Shown here one piece after another: positions 43,449 to 52,227 of a stretch of DNA of 64,000 nt; positions within the stretch are counted from its first letter, which is position 1; every line of letters begins with the position of its first letter. The stretch is from contig NZ_BOON01000028.1 of NCBI RefSeq assembly GCF_016863255.1, forward strand, positions 1 to 64,000, in the 5' to 3' direction. The translations under genes and the position numbers were made by a program. The stretch is from Planosporangium mesophilum (GTDB lineage Bacteria; Actinomycetota; Actinomycetes; Mycobacteriales; Micromonosporaceae). The notes beneath the pieces were generated by a model. That model did no database searches. It worked only from the letters and a program-made list of their open reading frames with translations, and had not been told where the DNA came from.

Positions 43449-44585
43449 GTGACCCGCATTGTCGACGTGACCGCCCCGACCGAACCGTTGGCAGAGGCGG
43501 CTGCCCGGATGTCGCGGCTGCTGCCCGTACGGTCAGCACGGCCGACGCATGCGGGGGTGCTGCTGCGCGCCGACGACAACGGACTGCTGCTCGTCTCCTC
43601 CGACGGCGAGTTGACCGTTCGGCTGCGGGTGGTGGCGACGACGCACGAGCCGGGCGAGATCGTGGTCTCGCGGCGGGGTCTGACCGACACCATGGCGGCC
43701 CTGGACGCGCCGGAGGTGCGGCTGACAGCGGAGGGCCCTCGCCTGGCCGTACGGATGCCCGGAGCACGGTTCGCGCTGCCGCGCGTGGGCGATGCCTATC
43801 CGGCACCGACCAGGCTACCGACGGCGGTGGGAGCCATCTCCGGGGCGGAGCTCCGTGCGGCGGCGGTGCCGGTGGCGGGTGCGGCCTCGCGCGAACACGC
43901 CCTGCCCATCTTCACCGGTGTCCGGCTACGGTCCCACGACGGCCACGTGTCGCTGTTGGCCACCGGCCGGTACCGGTTGGCGTCGGCGTCGGTGTGCTGG
44001 CAACCGGCCGGTACCGGTGCCGTGGACGCTCTGGTGCCGGCGACGGTCTTCGCCGAGGCCGCCAAGCAGGCGGGACGGGCCGACATGGTCGTGGTGCACG
44101 CCGACGGCGACCTCTTCGGGCTGGCCTGGGACGGTGGCAGCGTCGTCACCTCCACGCTCGGCGCTCCGTTCCCGGATGCTCAGCTGGACCGACTGCTCGA
44201 TGTGGTTCCCGAGTGCGCCATCGACGTCGGAGCGGATGTCCTCGCGGGCGCCGTCGACCGGGCGTCGCGGTACGCGGGTGCGCCCGGTCGGGTGGAAGTC
44301 GAGGCCATCGACGGCGCGCTGCGGGTCCGGGCCAGTGACGTGCTCAGCGGCGAATCGGAGGAGACGGTGAAGGCGGCCGTTCGAGGCGATCACGTCACCC
44401 GCTTCTACCAGCCGCGACTCCTGTCAGACGCGCTGCGGGCCTTTTCCGGGCACACCGTCCAGCTGCGAGTCCAGGCCGGCATGCGCGCGACGGAGTTCAC
44501 CGCCGGGGCCGGCGCGGCGCCGGCCGTCCACCTCCGGTACCTCGTCGTCCCCATGCGACCCGCGAGCTCCTCCGACGAGGGGTAG
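43449..44585 (+). CDS. DnaN-like sliding-clamp paralogue
   Basis: A 378-aa protein with the three-domain layout and length of a bacterial beta clamp. Landmarks are GVLLRADDNGLLLVSSDGE (domain 1), PIFTGVRLRSHDGHVSLLATGRYRLA (domain 2, compare the TDRYRLA of DnaN) and a C-terminal YLVVPMRP like the YLLMPMR end of DnaN. It is clearly diverged, and there are no replication genes around it, so it is a paralogue rather than the essential clamp. GTG 43449 gives the usual clamp length and suits a leaderless mRNA; ATG 43419 is the alternative. Confidence 0.72.
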   Translation: MTRIVDVTAPTEPLAEAAARMSRLLPVRSARPTHAGVLLRADDNGLLLVSSDGELTVRLRVVATTHEPGEIVVSRRGLTDTMAALDAPEVRLTAEGPRLAVRMPGARFALPRVGDAYPAPTRLPTAVGAISGAELRAAAVPVAGAASREHALPIFTGVRLRSHDGHVSLLATGRYRLASASVCWQPAGTGAVDALVPATVFAEAAKQAGRADMVVVHADGDLFGLAWDGGSVVTSTLGAPFPDAQLDRLLDVVPECAIDVGADVLAGAVDRASRYAGAPGRVEVEAIDGALRVRASDVLSGESEETVKAAVRGDHVTRFYQPRLLSDALRAFSGHTVQLRVQAGMRATEFTAGAGAAPAVHLRYLVVPMRPASSSDEG

Positions 44586-44678
44586 CCGGTCCTACCGCGA
44601 ACTCCGGCTGAAATGGCGGCCGGAGGCGGCGAAGGAACTGGGGCGACCGGGACTGCCTCTGATGAACGAGGACACCGG

Positions 44679-45082
44679 TCACACCACCGGCGTCTCCGGA
44701 GCGAATGTCGCAACCAGGAAGACGACCCGCCTATTCTCCTCCCGCTCGCTCTCGCTTGCGGGAACGACGTGCTTCAGGTCCGCGGCGCCGGCCGCGACTG
44801 TCAGGATCGCACCGTTCTGCATCGACGCGAGATCGACCGGGGAGTTGCCACCCGCAGCTTGGACAAGGTCGAAGAGCTCCGCGAAGAGAAAGGCCTGCGT
44901 GCTCTCCGCGCGAAGCTGGCTGACGGACAGCTCGTCCGCCCTGCGCTGCTCCGATGTCAGGCCCGGGGTATCGACCCGATCCGAATGTCCGATGACCGAA
45001 ACAACGCAGAATTTACCGGCCTCCGGCACCATCTCCGCGTCGGCCAGGGGCGCGATCACCTCGGTCTGCACCAGATCTTGCA
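44679..45082 (-). pseudogene. OmpA/MotB C-terminal domain gene, 5' end lost to IS
   Basis: About 134 codons remain, from LQDLVQTEVIAPLADAEM to VFLVATFAPETPVV. VVSVIGHSDRVD, LSVSQLRAESTQAFL and ENRRVVFLV are the three peptidoglycan-binding landmarks of an OmpA-like domain. The frame runs straight into the IS element, whose end supplies an artificial ATG at 45125. The membrane-spanning N-terminus such proteins need is absent, and nothing beyond the other IS end continues it. Confidence 0.7.
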
Positions 45083-46004
45083 GTGAGCCTTTTCCATCGT
45101 GGTTAGCGGTTCGCCTCGATGTCATGCAGGACGAGGATGGCCTGCACGATCACGGTGGCGCGGCGGGGGCAGCAACGCAGTTTGGTCAGGATCTTCCAGC
45201 CCTTGAGGGTGGCCACGGCGCGTTCGCCGAGCGCGCGCGGCCTGGCGTGGGAACGGCTGGCCGCCTTCTGCCTGTGGGACAGTCGCGGCCGTGGATGGTG
45301 GCGCTTGAACGGGGTCCGGATCGTGGCACCGGCCCCCTGATAGCCCTTGTCCGCCAGCGTCATCACCCCGCAGTCGGTCAGGGCGCCGATCAGGCCGTGA
45401 ACACGGGCGGCGGTCAGGTCGTGTACGGCGCCGGGCAGGGCTGGCGACGCCCAGACCAGCCGGCCGGCGGGATCGGATAAGACCTGGACATTGACGCCGT
45501 GGCGCTTGTGTTTGCCGGAGTAGTAGGGCCGCTGGTCGGCGACCCGGTCGATCGGGATCAGCGTGCCGTCGAGGATCGCGTACGCCAGCCGCTGTGTGTG
45601 GGTGGCCGCGGCGTGCAGGTCCGGGGCGAGCGCGGCGAGCAGGTCGACGACCTCGCGCACGTAGCGCCAGGCGGTGGCCGTGCCGATGGCGAAGCCGGCG
45701 GCGAGCAGGGTGTAGGTGTCGCCGTTGCGCAGGTGCGCGAGGGCGAGCAGGGCTTGCCGGCCAGGCGACAGGCGCCGCCAGCGGGATCGGCGTTCGCGGC
45801 GGTGGCTACTGATGATGTCGGCTAGCTGGGTCAGGGTGCGGCTGGACAGCGGAATCGCGGCAGGGTAGGACAGCAACGAGGCTCCCGGTTGGGGCATCAG
45901 GTCTTGGTCGACCGCTGTCTTACCGGGAGCCTCCCCTCACGTCGATCACTTGCCTGCGCCACCACAACCATGACCAGCATCATTACGACAAAAGAGGCTG
46001 ACCG
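45081..46004 (-). mobile_element. IS5-family insertion sequence
   Basis: About 924 bp with one transposase. Imperfect terminal repeats: CAGTGAGCCTTTT at the left, and CGGTCAGCCTCTTTT as the reverse complement of the right end. No convincing target duplication flanks it, which suggests a deletion beside the element after insertion. Confidence 0.7.
45103..45897 (-). CDS. IS5-family transposase (DDE_Tnp_4 type)
   Basis: A 264-aa transposase with an N-terminal HTH (LSPGRQALLALAHLRNGDTY... FAIGTATAWRYVREV) and DDE core: Asp in AILDGTLIPID, Asp in LADKGYQG, Glu in ALGERAVATLKGWKIL. It looks intact, so the element may still move. It starts about 107 bp inside one end and stops about 20 bp from the other. 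Confidence 0.9.
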   Translation of the reverse strand: MPQPGASLLSYPAAIPLSSRTLTQLADIISSHRRERRSRWRRLSPGRQALLALAHLRNGDTYTLLAAGFAIGTATAWRYVREVVDLLAALAPDLHAAATHTQRLAYAILDGTLIPIDRVADQRPYYSGKHKRHGVNVQVLSDPAGRLVWASPALPGAVHDLTAARVHGLIGALTDCGVMTLADKGYQGAGATIRTPFKRHHPRPRLSHRQKAASRSHARPRALGERAVATLKGWKILTKLRCCPRRATVIVQAILVLHDIEANR

Positions 46005-46038
46005 TCTCAATTGCTTTGACCCAGGGCCGTAGCGTCGC

Positions 46039-46332
46039 TCAGTTCGCTGGGCGGGTGGCCTTGCCGTCGAGCCAGAGGGTCTGGGAGTCGTCGCGGTGGC
46101 TACCGCTGGATCCCACGTGCTTGTCGCTTATGGTGGGACCGTTCCTCAGCACATGCCAGAACGCCATCGCGTGGCCGCGCCCGAGCCCGTAGTCCTCCTT
46201 AAGCCAGGCCACGACCTCGGCTGCCTTGATGTTCGGCGCGTCAAACCCCTTGCCGCGGGCAAGCTCGAGTAACTGGCGCGGCGTCTGTCCGGTTTTACCC
46301 TCGATTGTGTCGAGGTATGCCTGGAACGACAT
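46039..46332 (-). CDS. DUF4287 domain protein
   Basis: A 97-aa protein starting SFQAYLDTIEGKTGQTPRQL, with VVAWLKEDYGLGRGHAMAFWHVL, both hallmarks of DUF4287. Function unknown. The C-terminal 25 residues are unusual for the family. It is divergent from the TetR gene, with two shared operator-like palindromes between them, so it may be the TetR target. Confidence 0.85.
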   Translation of the reverse strand: MSFQAYLDTIEGKTGQTPRQLLELARGKGFDAPNIKAAEVVAWLKEDYGLGRGHAMAFWHVLRNGPTISDKHVGSSGSHRDDSQTLWLDGKATRPAN

Positions 46333-46366
46333 GTGACATTCCTTCTCGCAATTAGCGGTGCCTAAT

Positions 46367-46381
46367 GCAACCTACTGTTGC
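46367..46381. promoter_or_regulatory. TetR operator 1, GCAAC-N5-GTTGC
   Basis: A perfect 5-bp arm palindrome with a 5-bp centre, nested in a wider ATTAGCG (46351-46357)/CGCTAAT (46381-46387) inverted repeat. It lies 35 bp upstream of the DUF4287 start. Confidence 0.65.
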
Positions 46382-46410
46382 GCTAATGTTGACACCAGCT
46401 CACCGCTATT

Positions 46411-46425
46411 GCAACTACCTGTTGC
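46411..46425. promoter_or_regulatory. TetR operator 2, GCAAC-N5-GTTGC
   Basis: The same palindrome 44 bp (about four helical turns) from operator 1. TTGACA at 46389-46394 places its -10 region over this site, so binding would block transcription of the TetR gene. Confidence 0.65.
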
Positions 46426-46463
46426 CTTTGCTGCCTCTGCATGCGAGGCGAAGGGGACCATCG

Positions 46464-47084
46464 ATGATCGACGATGCCACTCAGCGGCCAGGCGGGCGCA
46501 CCGCCCGCGTCCGCGCCGCCGTGCTCACGGCCACCCTGCAGGAACTGGCACAGCGCGGGTACGCCGGAATGAGCGTCGAGAGCGTCGCCCAGCGGGCCGG
46601 TGTCCACAAGACCACCGTCTACCGACGGTGGGCCACCAAACCGAACCTACTGATGGATGCCATCGCCACTCTCGCCGAGACCAAGATCTCGGTTCCGGAC
46701 ACCGGCGACCTTGCCGAAGACCTGCGTTCGTTCGCCCGCACCATCGCCACCACCATCACCGGCCACGACGGCGGTGCGGTGGTACGGGGGCTGTTCAGCG
46801 GCGCCACCGAGTCCTCGGAAGTACGGGACTTCCTCCACGGCTTCTGGGCCGGACGGTTTGCCCAGGTCCGTCCGATGGTCGAGCGTGCGATCGGACGCGG
46901 CGAGCTACCGACCGACACCGATGCCGACGAGGTCATCAAGCACGTGGGGGCACCGCTCTACTACCGCCTCCTGGTCACAGCCGAGGCGGTGACGAGCGAG
47001 GCGGCTGAACTCGCAGCCGACTCAGCCGTTGCGGCCGCGCGGGCCGGAGTCTTCCGCCGTCGTCGCCCTTCGAGTGGCGACTGA
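46464..47084 (+). CDS. TetR-family regulator
   Basis: A 206-aa TetR repressor with the HTH GYAGMSVESVAQRAGVHKTTVYRRWATKP (about 32-60) and a C-terminal TetR_C-like domain (FARTIATTITGHDGGAVVRGLFS). AAGGGG lies 8 nt before ATG 46464. Divergent from DUF4287 with two operator-like sites between; it probably controls itself and that gene. Confidence 0.9.
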   Translation: MIDDATQRPGGRTARVRAAVLTATLQELAQRGYAGMSVESVAQRAGVHKTTVYRRWATKPNLLMDAIATLAETKISVPDTGDLAEDLRSFARTIATTITGHDGGAVVRGLFSGATESSEVRDFLHGFWAGRFAQVRPMVERAIGRGELPTDTDADEVIKHVGAPLYYRLLVTAEAVTSEAAELAADSAVAAARAGVFRRRRPSSGD

Positions 47085-47527
47085 ACATGCCACCGCCGTG
47101 ACGGCGCGGCGCACCCCTTGTCACTCCGAGACACGCTTCACCGACATACCGCGGAAAGCCACCGCGCTCACCCGGGCCATCCTCGTACTCCAGCGTCTCG
47201 AAGGCGCCCGCCACCGAGGTTGGAAATGGCTCAGTCCCTGACTCTGGCGCTTCAGTAGCGCTGGAAAATCAATATCATGTGAGACGTATCCCGAGACCGG
47301 TATCTCGACTAGTTCACGCACAGCGGGTCTCCCTTGCCACCGATGTCTCCTGGTCGACTTTCTCCAGCGCCGAATGCATTTCGCGCATTCAACCTACGAC
47401 TGAAGGTTTAGCGAACACGGCTCCTGTCGGGGATCGGCCACTCTTCCCGTGGCCGTCGCACATACAGATCTTGAAAGGCCAGGTTGAATGGTGTTCGCCC
47501 GGTGGGGCGTTCGGTACGGTCGTGGCC
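47085..47527. other. 443-bp region without an intact gene
   Basis: A frame overlapping and running past the TetR stop reads ...ALTRAILVLQRLEGARHRGWKW before TGA at 47239. It looks like the tail of some protein, but I cannot name a family. The rest up to the VOC relic contains AT-richer patches (47260-47300, 47390-47420) and no supported feature. Together with the neighbouring broken genes it suggests past rearrangement. Confidence 0.4.
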
Positions 47528-47725
47528 ATGAGTGACGAGGCTCCGGTGCGGGTCGGACTGCGGGCCAAGGACGTGAGCGCGGCTGCGGCGTTGTACGAGA
47601 GCTTCGGTTTCGTCCGGTCGGAACGGTGCCCGGACCGGACGGCCAGGTGGTGATGGCGATCCTTCGTCGGGGTCCGTTACAGCTGTCGGTCGACGCGTTG
47701 GTGGGCATCCAGGCCGGACCGCGTC
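47528..47725 (+). pseudogene. frameshifted VOC/glyoxalase-family gene
   Basis: The first frame reads MSDEAPVRVGLRAKDVSAAA to LYESFGFVRSE, the start of a VOC protein, then ends at TGA 47653. Next-frame translation from 47624 gives VPGPDGQVVMAILRRGPLQL and SVDALVGIQAGPR, the logical continuation. One lost base near 47622 explains this. The normal remaining half (about 60-70 residues) is missing where the convergent gene begins. Confidence 0.75.
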
Positions 47726-47728
47726 AGA

Positions 47729-49074
47729 TCAGCGGCCGAGGAGCTGGTCGACCGGTGCGTAGTCGTCGGTGAGCGGCCTGGCCCCGGCGGCGACCACCGC
47801 GACGTGCCCGAACACGGACCTGAGGGTGGCCGCCTCGGCCCGTACGAACCCGCCGCGGGGAGCATCGATCACGTTCAGCGCGTACACCCCACCGGGGCGC
47901 AGCACCCGGCGTACCTGCGTCACGAACTCGCGGGTCGTCAGGTGCCACGGCACCGCCAGGTCGACGAACGCGTCGCCCACCACCACCGACCAGGCGCCGG
48001 CCGGCTCGGCGCCCACCCCGAGCCGGGCGTCGCCGGTCCAGGTCTCGAGGTCCGCCGGTACGGGTAGCGTGGCGCGGTCCAGCGCCAGCAGCCGCCCGTC
48101 GATCTCGAGGACGCGCGAGCGTGAATCGGGGCGGGTGGCGGCGAGGTAACCCGGTAGCGTCAGTCCACCCGCGCCGAGGTGCAGGGTGTCGACCGGCGTA
48201 CCGGCCGGTGCCACGACGTCGAGCAGCGAACCGATGGTCTGGACGTACTCGAACTTCAGGTACGTCGGGTCGTTGATGTCCACATAGGAATGCTCGGCCG
48301 CGTTCAGCCAGAGGGTACGGCCGCCCTCGCGCGCCGGATCGGCGGCGATCCGGGCACAGTGGTACGCCGTCTCCACGTCGCACGCCGCGGGCGCGACCGC
48401 GGTCAGACCGGCGCCCGCCACGCCGAGCATGGCCGCACAGCCGCCGAGCCGGCCCAGGGTGGCCCTACCCGCGCCGAGGTAGACGGCCATCCCGATCCCT
48501 GCGGCCGCCAGCAACCCGGCCAGGCCGAGCACGATCACGGTGTTGGGCAGCGCGGCGACGAACACGAAACCCGTCGCGAGGGTCGCGGTGATCCCGCCGA
48601 CCGTGCCGACGCCCGACAGCCGGCCGACGACCGTACCGGTCCGGCTCAGGTCGGACAGCTGCAGCTTGATCACCAGGGGCGTCACCGCCGCCAGCAGCGC
48701 CGCCGGTACGAACAGCGCCAGCATCGCCAGCAGCAGGACGCCGGACGCCGCGGCGCCCCGCAGGAACTCCCCCGCCCACCGCACCACGGGCAGCGTGAGC
48801 GCCGTCGCGCCCGCGGCCAGCAGCAGCGCCGGTACCAGCAACCGGGACGCGTCCAGGCGGTCGGCCAGGAACCCGCCGCACCATGCCCCGTACGCGATGG
48901 CCGCGAGCGCCACCCCGATGACCGCGCTGGAGGTCTGCAGCGTCACGCCGACGTGCCGACGTACGGCGCGACCAGCCGCAGCCCCACGATCTCGAGGACC
49001 AGGACCGCACCGCTGGTCAGGAACACCAACGCCCCGGCGAGCCGGTCCGGGAGCACACTTCGCCCAGCCAACAT
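47729..49074 (-). pseudogene. MFS-spermidine synthase fusion gene, frameshifted
   Basis: Encodes a fused membrane/spermidine-synthase-like protein: N-terminal helices (ALVFLTSGAVLVLEIVGLRL), further helices, and a C-terminal SAM-dependent aminopropyltransferase-like fold (EYVQTIGSLLDVV, LHLGAGGLTLPGYLAA, GDAFVDLAVPWHLTTREFV). The N-terminal 43 codons from ATG 49074 end at TGA 48943 because GCCGACGT is duplicated at 48947-48962. Removing one copy joins LVAPYVG to VTLQTSSAVIG, exactly as expected for the family. Probably inactive unless the duplication is a sequencing error or reversible. Confidence 0.82.
48947..48962. repeat. 8-bp tandem duplication GCCGACGT x2
   Basis: Direct repeat causing a +8 frameshift in the MFS-spermidine synthase gene. 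Slippage could restore the frame. Confidence 0.9.
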
Positions 49075-49199
49075 CCCCGCATGCTAAGCGGCCCGCTCCA
49101 GCCGCCTCGCGCAGCGCCGCCATGGTCCCGGTGATCGCGCTGGGCCGGAACTGGGGTCCCCCTCCCCCGCCGGCAAGGGCCGTCCGGCGAGGGTCCCGG

Positions 49200-50789
49200 T
49201 CACTCCGAGAGGTCGCGGCGCGACAGGCGAAGCTCTTCGGCGTCGAGTTGGTCCTGGATCTGACGCAGGACGGTGTCGTCGATGCGGTGCTCGTCGCGCA
49301 GCTTGACGACGGCGTCGCGCTTGCGGCCGATCAGCGCCAGGCGCAGCTTGCGGAAGTCCTGCTCGGCGCGGCGTCCGGGGTTGTCGTCGTCCTCGTGCCG
49401 GTGCGCCCGGAGTACCGCCAGGTGCTTTTCGTACTCCCGCCGCATCCGGTCGACCACGCTGCGGTCGACACCGAGGTCGGAGCCGCTCCCGTCCATCCGG
49501 GCGAGGGCGTCTTCGGTCGCGGCGACTTCGGCCGCCCGCAGCTCTTCGTCGATCTCGGTCTCCTCGGGGAGCCGCGCCCAGCGGACGACCAGCGGCAGCG
49601 CCAGCCCCTGGACCACGAGCGTGAACACGATGACGCCGGCGGTGACGAACACGATCGTGCGCCGGCCCGGGAACTCGGCGCCTGAGGCCAGCCGCTCGGG
49701 CACGGCGAGCGCGGCGGCCATCGAGACCGCGCCACGGAACCCGGCGGCGGCGATGACCATGCGCGGCCGCAACCCGATCGAGTCGAACCGACGGCCGCTG
49801 CACCAGCCGCACAGCCGGGTCAGGTACGGCACGCTGTACAGCCAGGCGAACCGGATAACGATCAGCAGTACCGGTACGACCACGACGGCGGCGTACGCGG
49901 TCGGCCGGATGAACGGCATCAGGGTCCGCGCAGTGACCTGCAACTGCAGGCCGACCAGGACGAACAGCGCGGCGTTGAGCGCGAACGTCGACAGCCGCCA
50001 GAACGCGAACGACTGCTGGCGGGTGTCGGCGCGGATGGCCCGCGGCCCGAGCTGGCTCAGGACGAGCCCGCAGACGACGACGGCGAGGACCCCGGAGGCG
50101 TGCACCAGCTCGGCGATCAGGAACGCGGAGAACGGGGTCAGCAGGCTGACGGTGTTCTCCAGCAGCGGGGCGTCGAGCAGCCGGCGGACCCGCAGGGTGG
50201 CCCAGGCGGTCAGCAGCCCGGCGGCAACCCCGCCGGCGTAGGCGAGCACGAACCGCCAGGCGACTTCGAACGGCCCGACCCGCGACTGGTGGACCGTGAT
50301 ACTGACGGCGAGGGAGTAGATGACCAGGGCGGTACCGTCGTTGACCAGACTCTCCGCGCGGATCACGGTCACCAGTCGCCGGGGTAACCTGCGGGCCAGC
50401 GCCGACACGGCGGTGGCGTCCGTCGGGGCGACCGCCGCGCCGAGCACCCAGGCCGGCCCCCAGGGTAGGCCGAGGGCGTGCGTCACCGTGGCCACGGTCC
50501 CGGCGGTGACGATGACCAGCACGGTGGACAGCGGCACGATCGTGCGCAGGTTGGCCCGGATCTCCCGTACCGAGGTGTTCAGGCTCTCCCAGTACAGCAA
50601 CGCCGGCAGGAACAGCAGCAGCATCACCTCGGGTGGCAACCCCACGTCGCGCAGGGACGGCGCGAATCCCAGCAGCACGCCACAGGCCAGCAGCAGCACC
50701 GGAAGGGCGAGCCCCGACCATTGCGAGAGCGCTCCGCACACCAGCACGGCCAAGCCCAACACGATCAGCAGTTTCAAGCCGGGCATCAT
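49200..50789 (-). CDS. CPA1 Na+/H+ antiporter
   Basis: A 529-aa cation:proton antiporter of the NhaP/CPA1 group. About 12 helices, with FLPALLYWESLNTSVREIRAN and the ion-site helix LGAAVAPTDATAVSALARRLP plus ESLVNDGTALVIYSLAV. The C-terminal 110 residues are a charged cytoplasmic tail (EEELRA-type, REYEKHLAVLRAHRHEDDD) that suits pH or ion regulation. GAGGAGG precedes the tandem ATGs 50789/50786. It exchanges Na+ or K+ for protons at the cell membrane. Confidence 0.92.
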   Translation of the reverse strand: MMPGLKLLIVLGLAVLVCGALSQWSGLALPVLLLACGVLLGFAPSLRDVGLPPEVMLLLFLPALLYWESLNTSVREIRANLRTIVPLSTVLVIVTAGTVATVTHALGLPWGPAWVLGAAVAPTDATAVSALARRLPRRLVTVIRAESLVNDGTALVIYSLAVSITVHQSRVGPFEVAWRFVLAYAGGVAAGLLTAWATLRVRRLLDAPLLENTVSLLTPFSAFLIAELVHASGVLAVVVCGLVLSQLGPRAIRADTRQQSFAFWRLSTFALNAALFVLVGLQLQVTARTLMPFIRPTAYAAVVVVPVLLIVIRFAWLYSVPYLTRLCGWCSGRRFDSIGLRPRMVIAAAGFRGAVSMAAALAVPERLASGAEFPGRRTIVFVTAGVIVFTLVVQGLALPLVVRWARLPEETEIDEELRAAEVAATEDALARMDGSGSDLGVDRSVVDRMRREYEKHLAVLRAHRHEDDDNPGRRAEQDFRKLRLALIGRKRDAVVKLRDEHRIDDTVLRQIQDQLDAEELRLSRRDLSE

Positions 50790-51478
50790 GTCCTCCTCGC
50801 GACGAGCGACGAGCAGCCCTTGTGTACCGACTCCGCCGGCGCGGGAGACCGGATCCGAGCGGAAACCGACGTGACCGCCGGCCGTCCGGGACTCCCGCAC
50901 CGGCGCCCGCACCCACCAACCGGTGACGACCCGACGACGACCTGCGTGCCCGGGTCGGACCACGGCGTCCCAGCTACGGATTCGCTCCGGGTCCCTCGGA
51001 CCGTTCGCCGCCGCGGGACGCGGCTCGGCCTACGGCGCGGCATCGCTGCGTGCTGTCGTGATCGGTCCGCGCGAGCCGGCCCTGGCCGGGAAGGTCAACG
51101 CCCTCCTCCGTGGCCGCCGACGCCGGACCGGGGCATCGCCACCGAGGTCCGGCGCGGTGTCGGGTACCGCGCCGAGACGGCTTCCGCAGTCAGCTCAGTC
51201 CTGATCGTCTGCGAGCAGCCCGGTCTCGGTGGCTCATGAACGCCGGTCGTCGGCCGGGGCAGGGATCGGTCATAGCGGCGCTCCCGTCGGGGTCACTCTG
51301 CGGCTACCCGTGCGGCCATCCGGATAACGCCTCACGACGAGGAGACTCCGTCACTTGTCCAGGCTCCCGCCGTCGGCCTGGCCGTCCCGTCAACCGGCCG
51401 ATGACAGCCTGCCGGTGGCGGCCGGACGCGAATTCACCACGGCCGGCCGGGAGTGCGAGGGCCGGTTACCGTGGCCTG
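50790..51478. other. 689-bp intergenic region
   Basis: Divergent space between the antiporter and the second GPP34 gene, unusually long for this window. Open frames on both strands look like composition shadows. Nothing resembles a known RNA or protein family; the right end holds the GPP34 promoter. It may carry an older degraded gene. Confidence 0.45.
51467..51472 (+). promoter_or_regulatory. -10 TACCGT, leaderless GPP34 promoter
   Basis: TACCGT, 6 nt, then ATG 51479; no ribosome-binding site. Confidence 0.5.
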
Positions 51479-52147
51479 ATGACAGTCACCCTCGCCGATG
51501 AACTGCTCCTGTTGGCTTACGACGACGCCGGTTCGGCCGTGATCGATACGTCGTCCCTCGACCTCGGCCTGGCCGGGGCGCTGCTCGTCGAGCTGGCGCT
51601 CGCCGGTCGGGTGGGCGTGGTGGACAAGCGAGTGGTCGTCACCGATCCGTTGCCGACCGGAGAGCCGATCGCCGACGCCGCGCTCGCGACGATCGCCGCC
51701 GACGCCAAGCGCCGCAAACCTGAGGACTGGGTGAACCGTCTCGACGGCGGGCTGCGGCAGCAGCTGCTCGGCCGCCTGGTCGACGCGGGTGTCCTGCGCC
51801 GGGACGAGGACAAGGTGCTCTGGGTCTTCCCGCGTACCCGCTACCCGTCCACCACCGGCGGCGAGCCGGCCGTCGAGGCCGACGCACGGCACCGGGTGGA
51901 AGCGGCCCTGGCCGGCACCGGCCCGGTCGACGCGCGTACCGCCGCCCTGTGCGCGCTCATCAAGGCGGTCGGTCTGGAGCGCGCCTTCCCCGACCGGCCC
52001 GCCAAGGAGGTACGCAAGCGTCTCGGCGTGATCGCCGAGGGCGACTGGGCGAGCACGGCGGTGCGCAAGGCGATCGGGGAGATGCAGGCGGCCGTCGCGG
52101 TTGTCATCACCTCCGCGGCAATCGCCACGACCGCGACCAACACCTGA
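51479..52147 (+). CDS. GPP34/GOLPH3-like protein (copy 2)
   Basis: A 222-aa GPP34 protein: TLADELLLLAYDDAGS, LDLGLAGALLVELALAGRVGV, RLVDAGVLRRDEDKVLWVFP and an amphipathic C-terminal helix rich in Ala/Val (MQAAVAVVITSAAIATTATN). It is more canonical than copy 1 and transcribed alone. The bacterial role is unknown; a membrane-binding adaptor role is inferred from the eukaryotic family. Confidence 0.9.
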   Translation: MTVTLADELLLLAYDDAGSAVIDTSSLDLGLAGALLVELALAGRVGVVDKRVVVTDPLPTGEPIADAALATIAADAKRRKPEDWVNRLDGGLRQQLLGRLVDAGVLRRDEDKVLWVFPRTRYPSTTGGEPAVEADARHRVEAALAGTGPVDARTAALCALIKAVGLERAFPDRPAKEVRKRLGVIAEGDWASTAVRKAIGEMQAAVAVVITSAAIATTATNT

Positions 52148-52227
52148 CGACGGGCGAGTCGTCGATCGGGAACGTCGTACGCTCACTGACGAAGACGGGA
52201 ACGCCGCTCGGCCGGCCCTAGCCGTGG

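Noticed and set aside
47029-47241. 70-codon ORF overlapping the TetR end
   Set aside because: No ribosome-binding site and mostly overlapping; only its tail looks protein-like and no family could be named.
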